A DNA stretch of 12,456 nt. Source: Fibrobacter sp. Lineage in GTDB: Bacteria > Fibrobacterota > Fibrobacteria > Fibrobacterales > Fibrobacteraceae. Positions 5,219-11,631 of the stretch are shown one piece after another (positions within the stretch are counted from its first letter, which is position 1; each line of letters starts with the position of its first letter). The stretch spans positions 1 to 12,456 of the forward strand of contig JAFWRL010000124.1 of NCBI GenBank assembly GCA_017520105.1. The letters run 5' to 3'. A program made the translations under genes and the position numbers. The notes under the pieces were generated by a model. That model did not search any database. It was not told the origin of the DNA and was given only the letters and a program-made list of their open reading frames with translations.

Positions 5219-7549
5219 ATGCGCTTTTTTAAAATTTATCTCTTATCGGTCTTTGCTCTGTTCCTCTTCGCCTGTTCTGACGACGACGAGGGCACTGAAT
5301 ACATGTTTGACAGGGAAATCTCCGAATATTCCATCTTGAATACGTGCTCTGCGGATGCAAAGGACAGTTCCACTTGCTTCAAAATCCGGTACCGTCTCCC
5401 GATTCGCACGGATGATTATTCCGGTTTGCGCGTTTGGCTTGATACGCTTGTCGTAGATACGGCGACACTGTCCGTGAGCGACAAGCAGATTGCTCAAGCG
5501 GACTTTTACGAATATGTTCCGAATGGCAGCGACTTCGATACGCTCGACTTGACGGATTCCGCGAAGAAATATATCGAGAAAGGTTATGACAGCCTTCAGG
5601 TGGTGATGTTCTGCGAATATTCCGATGGTGGAGATCCGGGGGCGGTGCAACGTCTGTTCTTGCGTTTCGGCGATAACCAGCCGCCATCTTCTGTCGAACC
5701 GCTCAAGGACTCTGTATGGTCAACGGGTGCGATGTTTGAATGGTACCGCCCGACGGATAGGGCCGATTTGAATACGCCGGGGCTAGAGTCCGGGGCGATT
5801 TATGGTTATAATATCCGTCTGTGGTCCGAGGATCCCGATGAGGATATCCGTGATCTTGAGGTGACGCTTATTTCTCCGGCGGGTGTCGATAACAAAGGTT
5901 ATAAATATTACAAGCGCCATGCGATGCTTGTTAAAGACGACCATTCCGTCAAGCTCGAAGAAGACGTTCCTCACAAGGTCAAGAACTATCTCCATCTAGT
6001 TGTTTTGGATGGGGAAGGCTATGACCCCAATAGCATTTCCAAGAATCGTTTCCGCTTGTATGTTGAAGGGCTTCGCACGCAATCCAATACAAAGAAGTAT
6101 AAATATACCGTTGCCATTTCTGCCTGGGATATGGCGGGCAACCATACCGGTTCCGAAGCGGATACCAAAATTGCGGTCGATGCGTGCAAGTATGTCGAGA
6201 CGACGGATTCCATCGCCCCGCTCATGCCGAAGAAAATTTTCACGGTCGAGGATTCGCTGTTCCCCGGGTTTGCAAAACTGGACAGCAATAATAGGCTTGC
6301 TATTTTCTGGAGCCGTAGCGTCGATCCGTTCAAGTTCGACCATGGCATCGTTGCCGATTCGGAGCTAGTCATCCCGAAGGGCTGCAATGATAAGGACTGC
6401 TATGAAATCGTATCGCGCTATGTCATTGAATATTACAACAAGCTAGACAAGTCGTGGCATGAATACACATATACCGGTGTCGAGGATAACTACAAGATTC
6501 GTTTTGATCGGGATGACGACGGCAATTTTAATCAGAACATCTCCGGCCTGGGGAACTTTGTGTCGGACACGATTCGCTGGGTGGCGCCGGGCGATACGTT
6601 GATTCTCCGAATCAGGGCTATCGACAAGTCAAAGTATTATTCTGTTGCGCTGACCGATTCCATCTTTGTTTCGCCAGGGACGCTTGCCGATAGTCTTAAA
6701 TGTCCGGAAGGCTTTGTCGCGGTTTCCACTTCGGATACTTCGTCGTTCTGCATGGAACGGTTCGAGCATCGCGATGCCAACGGAAAGTTCATGACGAATG
6801 TGTTGCATTCCGAAGCTGTGGCTGCCTGTAGCGAAGTTTCGGCCAGCGGTTTTGAGGTTTCCCTCTGCAAGGAACGCGATTGGGAGCTGGTCTGCTTGTC
6901 TGGTGGTTCGCTCTCCTATGGTGTGCTCGAAGAAACCGACTTGTTCAACGACTGCAACGTGAGTACGAATGATTCCATAAAGGCTGCCGATGTTGCCAAA
7001 CGTAGTCCTTATTGCATGAACCCGATGGGCGTAAGGGATTTGCCGGGGCAGTACCAGGAGTGGGTGATGGGGCGTTCCGAAGATACAGCCGCTGTGTTGA
7101 AAGGGGCCAGTTACAAGGTGTATGAAGGCCTGGATCACGAGTCTATTGCATTCTGCACGAACCGTGCTTTCCCGTATTTCACGCGTCCGGCCTACACGCA
7201 AGACTCCGTCTATCTGTATCGTGAAGGCACTAAGGTCGATACCGTCTATGCTGCCGATACGTCTAGAACTTTGTTCCAAGTCCTCACAAAGAAGAACTTC
7301 AAGGACACGCTCCAGTTCTACGATGTCTTGGATGCAAACGGTAAGGTTGTCGGTACGGACTACTCTCTCTATTCCGAATACAAGAAGGGAGGAAAGGAAT
7401 GGTTGAAATCACTTGCGAACGGGCTTACGTATAAACCGTCCCGCAAGGAAGCTGTTTTCTTGACCGGTGAAAAAACGTATTACCGTGAGGTCGCTTCGTT
7501 CTACAAGTCTTCGACTATTGGCTTCCGCTGCTGCGCGTACAAGAAATAG
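5219..7549 (+). CDS. Large lipoprotein with beta-sandwich domains and C-terminal FGE/sulfatase-modifying-factor-like domain
   Basis: Probably lipid-anchored in the envelope; function unknown. I prefer the ATG at 5219, which gives 776 residues beginning MRFFKIYLLSV. A GTG at 5210 would add MNS. Neither has a Shine-Dalgarno. The signal peptide ends in the lipobox LFAC, making C19 the lipidated residue, followed by SDDDEG. Residues about 150-330 and 335-485 look like two fibronectin-III-like beta-sandwiches (MFEWYRPTDR; LAIFWSRSVDP). From about 497 the order of elements fits the FGE-sulfatase fold: FCMERFEH (510-517), CKERDWELVC (550-559), GVRDLPGQYQEWVMGR (604-619), VLKGASY (626-632) and a final IGFRCC (767-772). 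About 110 residues are inserted between the NRAFP (648-652) and IGFRCC parts. The paired cysteines of catalytic FGE are not seen at the expected place, so a binding or structural role is more likely. Many cysteines suggest disulfides. Single gene, with no terminator seen after it. Confidence 0.85.
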   Translation: MRFFKIYLLSVFALFLFACSDDDEGTEYMFDREISEYSILNTCSADAKDSSTCFKIRYRLPIRTDDYSGLRVWLDTLVVDTATLSVSDKQIAQADFYEYVPNGSDFDTLDLTDSAKKYIEKGYDSLQVVMFCEYSDGGDPGAVQRLFLRFGDNQPPSSVEPLKDSVWSTGAMFEWYRPTDRADLNTPGLESGAIYGYNIRLWSEDPDEDIRDLEVTLISPAGVDNKGYKYYKRHAMLVKDDHSVKLEEDVPHKVKNYLHLVVLDGEGYDPNSISKNRFRLYVEGLRTQSNTKKYKYTVAISAWDMAGNHTGSEADTKIAVDACKYVETTDSIAPLMPKKIFTVEDSLFPGFAKLDSNNRLAIFWSRSVDPFKFDHGIVADSELVIPKGCNDKDCYEIVSRYVIEYYNKLDKSWHEYTYTGVEDNYKIRFDRDDDGNFNQNISGLGNFVSDTIRWVAPGDTLILRIRAIDKSKYYSVALTDSIFVSPGTLADSLKCPEGFVAVSTSDTSSFCMERFEHRDANGKFMTNVLHSEAVAACSEVSASGFEVSLCKERDWELVCLSGGSLSYGVLEETDLFNDCNVSTNDSIKAADVAKRSPYCMNPMGVRDLPGQYQEWVMGRSEDTAAVLKGASYKVYEGLDHESIAFCTNRAFPYFTRPAYTQDSVYLYREGTKVDTVYAADTSRTLFQVLTKKNFKDTLQFYDVLDANGKVVGTDYSLYSEYKKGGKEWLKSLANGLTYKPSRKEAVFLTGEKTYYREVASFYKSSTIGFRCCAYKK

Positions 7550-7601
7550 ACGAGAGGACGGCCTTTGCCCTTTAGATGACAAAGAATGCGACTGCGCCGC
7601 A

Positions 7602-7629
7602 GTAGGATGTAGGCGGTAGGAAGTAGGAA
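7602..7629 (+). repeat. Heptamer tandem repeat GTAGGNN x4
   Basis: Four consecutive heptamers: GTAGGAT, GTAGGCG, GTAGGAA and GTAGGAA. A degenerate fifth (GAGGTTA) follows. It lies 52 bases after the lipoprotein stop codon. It resembles the short heptanucleotide tandem repeats known from cyanobacterial intergenic regions, but I know of no function. Confidence 0.6.
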
Positions 7630-7642
7630 GAGGTTAGGCTTT

Positions 7643-7685
7643 CGTCATCCTGAATGGAGCGTAGCGAGATGAAGGATCCAGTGAG
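7643..7685 (+). repeat. Dispersed repeat A, copy 4
   Basis: CGTCATCCTGAA at the left and GAAGGATCCAGTGAG at the right, with a spacer of 16 bases. This spacer is longer than in copy 3, so the ends are conserved and the middle varies. It lies immediately upstream of repeat-B copy 2. Confidence 0.7.
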
Positions 7686-7696
7686 GTTCTATTTAC

Positions 7697-7742
7697 ATTG
7701 TCTTCCCGGCCCGAGCCTGTCCAGGCTTTATGCCGGAATCGC
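7697..7742 (+). repeat. Dispersed repeat B, copy 2 (hairpin)
   Basis: CATTGTCTTCCCGG followed by GAGCCTGTC matches the left half of the copy at 1028-1080. The inner part folds on itself: AGCCT (7714-7718) pairs with AGGCT (7723-7727). The outer TTCC/CCGG bases can pair with CCGGAA (7733-7738). It ends about 20 bases before the monophosphatase start codon, so it lies in that gene's leader or promoter. Confidence 0.6.
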
Positions 7743-7763
7743 CTTTAATTGAAAAAGTGAAAA

Positions 7764-8549
7764 ATGAATACAGATGAATTTTTGAAAGTCGCAGAATCAC
7801 TTGCCCGCAAGGCGGGCGAACTTTGTCTTGAACTTCAGAATAACTTGGGCGATGTCCGTTACAAGTCCGCAAAGGATGTCGTGACTGTCGCCGATGTCGG
7901 TAGCGAAAAGCTCATCGTCGATGGACTCCGCAAAGCGTTTCCGACACATTCCGTTCGCACTGAAGAAGCGGGGGTTATCGAAGGCTCCGATCCGCGCTAC
8001 CGCTGGATTATCGACCCGGTCGATGGAACCGTAAATTTTAGCCGCGGCATTCCGCTGTGGGGCATTTCGATTGCTCTACATTTCGAGGGAAAACCGCTTG
8101 TCGCTGTCGTGAATTTGCCCAAGCTAGGCGAACTCTACACTGCAGTGAAGGGGCTGGGCTCCTTTATGAACGGTAAGCCGATTCATGTGAGCCGCGAATC
8201 CAATCCTGTGCACGCCATTGTTTCGAATGGAGACTTTAACGTTGGCGATGCTGCAAAAATCAATGCGCAAAATTCCCACAACTTTGGTCGCGAAGCCGAA
8301 ACGTTTGAACGTGTGAAATGCCTGGGTTCTGCTGTAATTGAAGGCTGCTTTACTGCATGCGGCCGCATCGACTGCTTCGTGATGACCATGAGCTACCCAT
8401 GGGACATTGCGGCCATCGCGCTCCTCGTCGAAGAAGCGGGTGGCAAATCAACGCACATCGACGGTTCTCCCATGCAGTTCGTCGATTCTGAACAAGTTAT
8501 TTTCAGCAACGGACTCTTGCACGAAACCCTCGTGAAAACGCTGCAATAG
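7764..8549 (+). CDS. Inositol-monophosphatase-family protein
   Basis: Mg2+-dependent phosphatase of the FIG/IMPase superfamily (inositol-1-phosphatase SuhB, histidinol-phosphatase HisN, CysQ and relatives), cytoplasmic. At 261 residues it has the family's usual length. Metal-site motifs are complete: KSAKDVVTVAD at 34-44, RTEEAG at 65-70 (E67), WIIDPVDGTVNFSRGIP at 81-97 (D84, D87, with the DxxDGT signature) and SYPWDIAAIALLVEEAGG at 210-227 (D214). These indicate an active enzyme. Substrate choice between inositol phosphate, histidinol phosphate and others cannot be decided from sequence alone. The start ATG has only an A-rich, GA-containing leader and no clear Shine-Dalgarno. Repeat B ends about 20 bases upstream. 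Single gene; the hairpin at 8658-8679 could act as a weak terminator on this strand as well. Confidence 0.94.
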   Translation: MNTDEFLKVAESLARKAGELCLELQNNLGDVRYKSAKDVVTVADVGSEKLIVDGLRKAFPTHSVRTEEAGVIEGSDPRYRWIIDPVDGTVNFSRGIPLWGISIALHFEGKPLVAVVNLPKLGELYTAVKGLGSFMNGKPIHVSRESNPVHAIVSNGDFNVGDAAKINAQNSHNFGREAETFERVKCLGSAVIEGCFTACGRIDCFVMTMSYPWDIAAIALLVEEAGGKSTHIDGSPMQFVDSEQVIFSNGLLHETLVKTLQ

Positions 8550-8563
8550 GCGCTAGCCGAACC

Positions 8564-8600
8564 TTTACTGGATTCCTCGCGTTGCTCGGAATGACGAATA
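8564..8600 (-). repeat. Dispersed repeat A, copy 5
   Basis: The minus-strand reading starts CGTCATTCCGAG and ends GAGGAATCCAGTAAA. It is a variant of the family with TTCC/GGAA in place of TCCT/AGGA, a matched change that keeps the two arms complementary. It faces copy 6 head to head, six bases apart. Confidence 0.65.
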
Positions 8601-8605
8601 ACCGT

Positions 8606-8638
8606 CGTCGTCCTGAACGAAGTGAAGGACCCAGTCAA
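8606..8638 (+). repeat. Dispersed repeat A, copy 6
   Basis: CGTCGTCCTGAA at the left and GAAGGACCCAGTCAAG at the right. GTCCT and AGGAC can pair, again with both arms changed together relative to ATCCT/AGGAT. It abuts the terminator cassette at 8640-8679. Confidence 0.65.
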
Positions 8639-8650
8639 GTCTTGTATAAC

Positions 8651-8679
8651 AAAAAAATCCCGATTCTTTTGAATCGGGA
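8651..8679 (-). terminator. Rho-independent terminator of the fabD-carboxyltransferase operon
   Basis: On the minus strand TCCCGATTC (8679-8671) pairs perfectly with GAATCGGGA (8666-8658) around a four-base loop. Seven T follow (8657-8651). It lies 25 bases past the carboxyltransferase stop codon. On the plus strand the hairpin is followed by only four T (8681-8684), so it may also weakly end the monophosphatase transcript. Confidence 0.92.
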
Positions 8680-8704
8680 CTTTTAAATTTCGCAATAAAC
8701 TGAA

Positions 8705-10246
8705 TTACAGCGGAATATTTCCGTGTTTCTTCCAGAGAATAGCCTTCTTCTTGTTCTTCAAGTTTTCAAACGCAGAAACAAGACGGTCGCGGACGCTCTT
8801 CGGCTCGATGACTTCGTCAATGAATCCGTTGCCAGCGGCGATATACGGGTTCAAGTACTTGTCTTCGTATTGAGCGATAAACTGCTCGCGAACCTTTGCC
8901 GGTTCAGCAGCCGCAGCGATTTCCTTTCTGTGGAGAATGTCAACGGCGCCTTCGGCTCCCATCACGGCGATTTGTGCAATCGGGAGGGCGAATACGCAGT
9001 CTGCACCGAGGTTCTTGCTGTTCATGGCGATGTAGGCGCCACCGTAAGCCTTACGCAGAATAAGTGTCACACGCGGCACTGTAGCTTCGGCGTAAGCGAA
9101 CAAAAGCTTTGCGCCGTGGCGGATAATGCCGTTGTGTTCCTGCTTCGTGCCCGGCATGTAGCCCGGCACGTCTTCGAGCGTAAGGATAGGAATGTTGAAG
9201 CTGTCGCAGAAGCGTACAAAACGTGCGGCCTTGTCGCTCGCATCGACGTCCAAGGAGCCCGCGAGGTACTTCGGCTGGTTAGCGACAACGCCAATCACGT
9301 TACCGTCGAGGCGGATAAAGCCGATGACAACGTTCTTTGCAAATTCTGGCTGGATTTCGAGGAAGGAATCCTTGTCGGCAAAGCAGTTGAGCACATCGCG
9401 AACGTCATAGGCTCTCTTGAAGTTGTCCGGAATGATTTCTTCGATTTCGTTCGACTTGTCAACAACCGTGCCTGCCTGGGCAACGGACTTATCGACGTTG
9501 CTCTGCGGAAGGTACTTGAGCAAATTACGGACGCCTTCGAGGCATTCCTTGTCGTCTTTATAGACAAAGTGTGCAACGCCGGACTTGGAGGAATGAACGC
9601 CAGCGCCACCGAGCTGGTCGGGCGTTACGACTTCTGCAGTCACAGCCTTCACGACAGCCGGGCCCGTGATGAACATCTGGCTCGTCTTTTCGGTCATGAA
9701 GATAAAGTCTGTAATTGCGGGGGAGTAGCAGGCGCCACCGGCGCACGGTCCGAGAATCACGGAAATCTGCGGAATCACGCCGCTCGCCCAAGTGTTACGT
9801 GCGAATATGCCGCTGTAACCGTCGAGAGAGCTAACGCCTTCTTCGATACGGGCGCCACCGCCATCGTTGATGCTGATGAACGGCACCATGGAATCAAGGG
9901 CGAGGTCCATCACGTGGCAAATCTTCTTGGCGTGGGCAGAACCGAGAGAACCGCCGCTGACCGTGAAGTCCTGGGAGCAGGCATAGACCGGGCGACCATT
10001 GATTTTGCCGTAACCGGTCACGACACCGTCACCGTAAATGCGCTTGGATTCCGGGAGCTCGATGCTCTGGGAAAGGCGCATGGCTCCGATTTCCTTGAAC
10101 GTTCCCTTGTCAAAAAGGATTTCGAGACGTTCACGAGCGGTGAGCTTGCCCTGAGAATGCTGCTTTTCGATGCGAGCGGCGCCGCCACCGGCCTGAGCCT
10201 TGGCGTTGCGTTCGCTCAACTTTTCTAAATACGATTTATCCCACAT
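8705..10246 (-). CDS. Acyl-CoA carboxylase carboxyltransferase subunit (PccB/MmdA type)
   Basis: Carboxyltransferase that moves CO2 between carboxybiotin and an acyl-CoA: acetyl- or propionyl-CoA carboxylase beta subunit, or methylmalonyl-CoA decarboxylase alpha subunit. At 513 residues it has the normal length of the fused-fold PccB type. It lacks the zinc ribbon of E. coli AccD. Motifs: KLTARERLEILFD at 34-46, NDGGGARIEEGVSSL at 127-141, GPCAGGACYSPA at 167-178 (first oxyanion region), LEDVPGYMPGTKQE at 357-370, RKAYGGAYIAMNSK at 398-411 (second oxyanion region) and KKHGNIPL at the end. I406 occupies the position where, from memory, Streptomyces PccB has Asp422; Ile there goes with acetyl-CoA acceptance, but MmdA proteins also have it. 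It lies 29 bases after fabD on the same strand, with an AGGA site five bases before the ATG. This favours malonyl-CoA supply for fatty-acid synthesis. The biotin and biotin-carboxylase partners are not in the window. Confidence 0.93.
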   Translation of the reverse strand: MWDKSYLEKLSERNAKAQAGGGAARIEKQHSQGKLTARERLEILFDKGTFKEIGAMRLSQSIELPESKRIYGDGVVTGYGKINGRPVYACSQDFTVSGGSLGSAHAKKICHVMDLALDSMVPFISINDGGGARIEEGVSSLDGYSGIFARNTWASGVIPQISVILGPCAGGACYSPAITDFIFMTEKTSQMFITGPAVVKAVTAEVVTPDQLGGAGVHSSKSGVAHFVYKDDKECLEGVRNLLKYLPQSNVDKSVAQAGTVVDKSNEIEEIIPDNFKRAYDVRDVLNCFADKDSFLEIQPEFAKNVVIGFIRLDGNVIGVVANQPKYLAGSLDVDASDKAARFVRFCDSFNIPILTLEDVPGYMPGTKQEHNGIIRHGAKLLFAYAEATVPRVTLILRKAYGGAYIAMNSKNLGADCVFALPIAQIAVMGAEGAVDILHRKEIAAAAEPAKVREQFIAQYEDKYLNPYIAAGNGFIDEVIEPKSVRDRLVSAFENLKNKKKAILWKKHGNIPL

Positions 10247-10275
10247 AAAATTCCTGTATATTATATATAGCGTCC

Positions 10276-11124
10276 TTATTTCTGGATACGCTTGATAAGG
10301 TTGGTAAGGACTTCGCCGGGGCCAAGTTCTTTAAATTCGGTGGCTCCGTCTGCAATCATGTTCTTGACCGTCTGTGTCCAGCGGACGGGGGAGGTGAGCT
10401 GAGTGAGCAGGTTTGCCTTAATTTCGTTCGGATCCGTGTGCGGTTTGGCGTCCACGTTCTGATAGACGGGGCAGACCGGAGTCGAAAATTCAGTTTCTTC
10501 GATAGCCTTCGCAAGTTCTGCACGGGCGCTTTCCATGAGCGGGGAGTGGAATGCACCACCGACCTGCAGCGGGACGACGCGCTTCACCTTGCCGGTGAGG
10601 TAGGCGGCAACTTCGTCAATGCCGGCTTTTTCGCCAGAAATCACGACCTGTCCCGGGCTGTTGAAGTTTGCCGGAACAACTGCTGCGTCCTTGACCTGGG
10701 CGCAAGCTTCTTCGACGAGTTCATCGGAACCGCCGAGGACAGCGGCCATCGTACCCGGGCGGAGTTCGCAAGCCTTCTGCATGGCTTCGGCACGCTTTGC
10801 GACGAGCTTAAGGCCAGCTTCGAATGTGATGGCGCCCGTTGCGGTAAGTGCGGAAAATTCGCCGAGCGAGTGCCCAGCGGCCATGTCTGGCTTTCCCCCC
10901 TGGACCTTAGCCATAGCGACAGAAAGCAGGAACACTGCCGGCTGCGTGACTTTCGTCTGCTTGAGGTCTTCTGCGGTGCCGTTGAACATCACGTCGGTAA
11001 TGTCAAAACCGAGAATTTCGTTTGCCTTGAGGAACATCGACTTTACATCGGCGTTCGAATCGAATAAATCTTTGCCCATTCCTGGGAACTGAGAACCCTG
11101 ACCGGGAAATACATATGAAATCAT
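10276..11124 (-). CDS. fabD: Malonyl-CoA:ACP transacylase
   Basis: Transfers malonyl from CoA to the acyl carrier protein, giving the extender unit for fatty-acid synthesis in the cytoplasm. The 282 residues are slightly below the usual ~305. Motifs: VFPGQGSQFPGMG at 5-17, AAGHSLGEFSAL at 82-93 with nucleophile S86, RAEAM at 111-115 with the malonyl-binding Arg at 111, and GGAFHSPLM at 189-197 with the catalytic His at 193. All are intact, so it should be active. The start is set by the PGQGSQ motif directly after MISYVF. No Shine-Dalgarno is evident; the bases before the ATG are TAAATTTGAGCC. First gene of a two-gene operon with the carboxyltransferase, and divergent from the ACP-ketosynthase pair across a 221-base gap. 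Confidence 0.97.
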   Translation of the reverse strand: MISYVFPGQGSQFPGMGKDLFDSNADVKSMFLKANEILGFDITDVMFNGTAEDLKQTKVTQPAVFLLSVAMAKVQGGKPDMAAGHSLGEFSALTATGAITFEAGLKLVAKRAEAMQKACELRPGTMAAVLGGSDELVEEACAQVKDAAVVPANFNSPGQVVISGEKAGIDEVAAYLTGKVKRVVPLQVGGAFHSPLMESARAELAKAIEETEFSTPVCPVYQNVDAKPHTDPNEIKANLLTQLTSPVRWTQTVKNMIADGATEFKELGPGEVLTNLIKRIQK

Positions 11125-11345
11125 GGCTCAAATTTAGCAAATAATGTTACTGAATATGGTATTTAAATGTTATAGAAAACATACTTTTTAAAAGAGTTTA
11201 CAATACGTTTTAAGGGCGTTTTTTCGGAATGTTCCTTTTATCGCTTTATTTTGCATTTTATACTTTTTTTGTGAAACCGACAATTTATGAAAAAAATATT
11301 TTTCTATCTTTGTGCTAAAATTTTATCAAAAGAGGATACAATAAT
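11125..11345. promoter_or_regulatory. Divergent AT-rich promoter region between fabD and the ACP gene
   Basis: No gene. The 221 bases are strongly AT-rich and carry none of the A or B repeats found in the other gaps. They must hold the promoters of both operons. A small palindrome, GGAA-TG-TTCC (11226-11235), sits near the middle; any operator role is speculative. Confidence 0.6.
11305..11312 (+). promoter_or_regulatory. Candidate -7 element of the ACP-ketosynthase operon
   Basis: TATCTTTG matches the Bacteroidota -7 consensus TAnnTTTG at all fixed positions. It lies 33 bases before the start codon, leaving room for an AGAGGA ribosome binding site (11331-11336, nine bases from the ATG). The upstream partner is poor: only TTTA at 17 bases, so this is weaker evidence than at rplU. 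Confidence 0.35.
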
Positions 11346-11591
11346 ATGGCTAACGAAGAAATCAAGAGCAAACTCAAGGCATTCTTTATGTCCGATCTCG
11401 GCGTAGATGGTGATGTCCTGAATTACGATACTCCGCTTTTTGGCGAAGAAATCGGTCTTGACTCCGTGGATTCCCTTGAAATCATTTCCTTCGTCGATGA
11501 CAATTTTGGCGTTTCCATGACTGGTGTTGCAAAAGAAAACTTCCAGAGCATCGGTACCATCGCCGCCTTCATTGAAAAGAACAAGGCTTAA
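11346..11591 (+). CDS. Acyl carrier protein
   Basis: Carries acyl chains on a 4'-phosphopantetheine arm. The protein has 81 residues, is acidic and all-helical in character, and has the usual length. The attachment site is EEIGLDSVDSLEI at 34-46 with S40. The GLDSVD form differs from the GADSLD typical of AcpP in fatty-acid synthesis. It resembles, from memory, carriers of aryl polyene or dialkylresorcinol-type loci, but such variation also occurs in ordinary ACPs of distant phyla. A good Shine-Dalgarno (AGAGGA) supports the start. A ketosynthase follows after 40 bases on the same strand, and fabD lies divergently upstream. That neighbourhood favours the main fatty-acid pathway; the signature leaves a dedicated pathway open. 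Confidence 0.93.
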   Translation: MANEEIKSKLKAFFMSDLGVDGDVLNYDTPLFGEEIGLDSVDSLEIISFVDDNFGVSMTGVAKENFQSIGTIAAFIEKNKA

Positions 11592-11631
11592 TTGAGTTCT
11601 TTTTGTTGTTCGAGAATTGTTTGGAAAATCT

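Noticed and set aside
924..8638. CRISPR array
   Set aside because: The repeats are dispersed over thousands of bases, in both orientations, with no regular spacing and no cas genes.
8723..10228. 501-codon plus-strand frame opposite the carboxyltransferase
   Set aside because: Antisense shadow: the minus strand encodes a complete, motif-rich carboxyltransferase over the same span.
10260..10265. TATAAT on the minus strand between fabD and the carboxyltransferase as an internal promoter
   Set aside because: Transcription would start inside or after the ribosome binding site (10256-10251), and no -35 element is present. More likely an AT-rich linker in a two-gene operon.
11226..11235. GGAA-TG-TTCC palindrome as a fatty-acid regulator operator
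   Set aside because: Only four base pairs per arm; no known operator of this form could be matched and there is no second copy in the gap.
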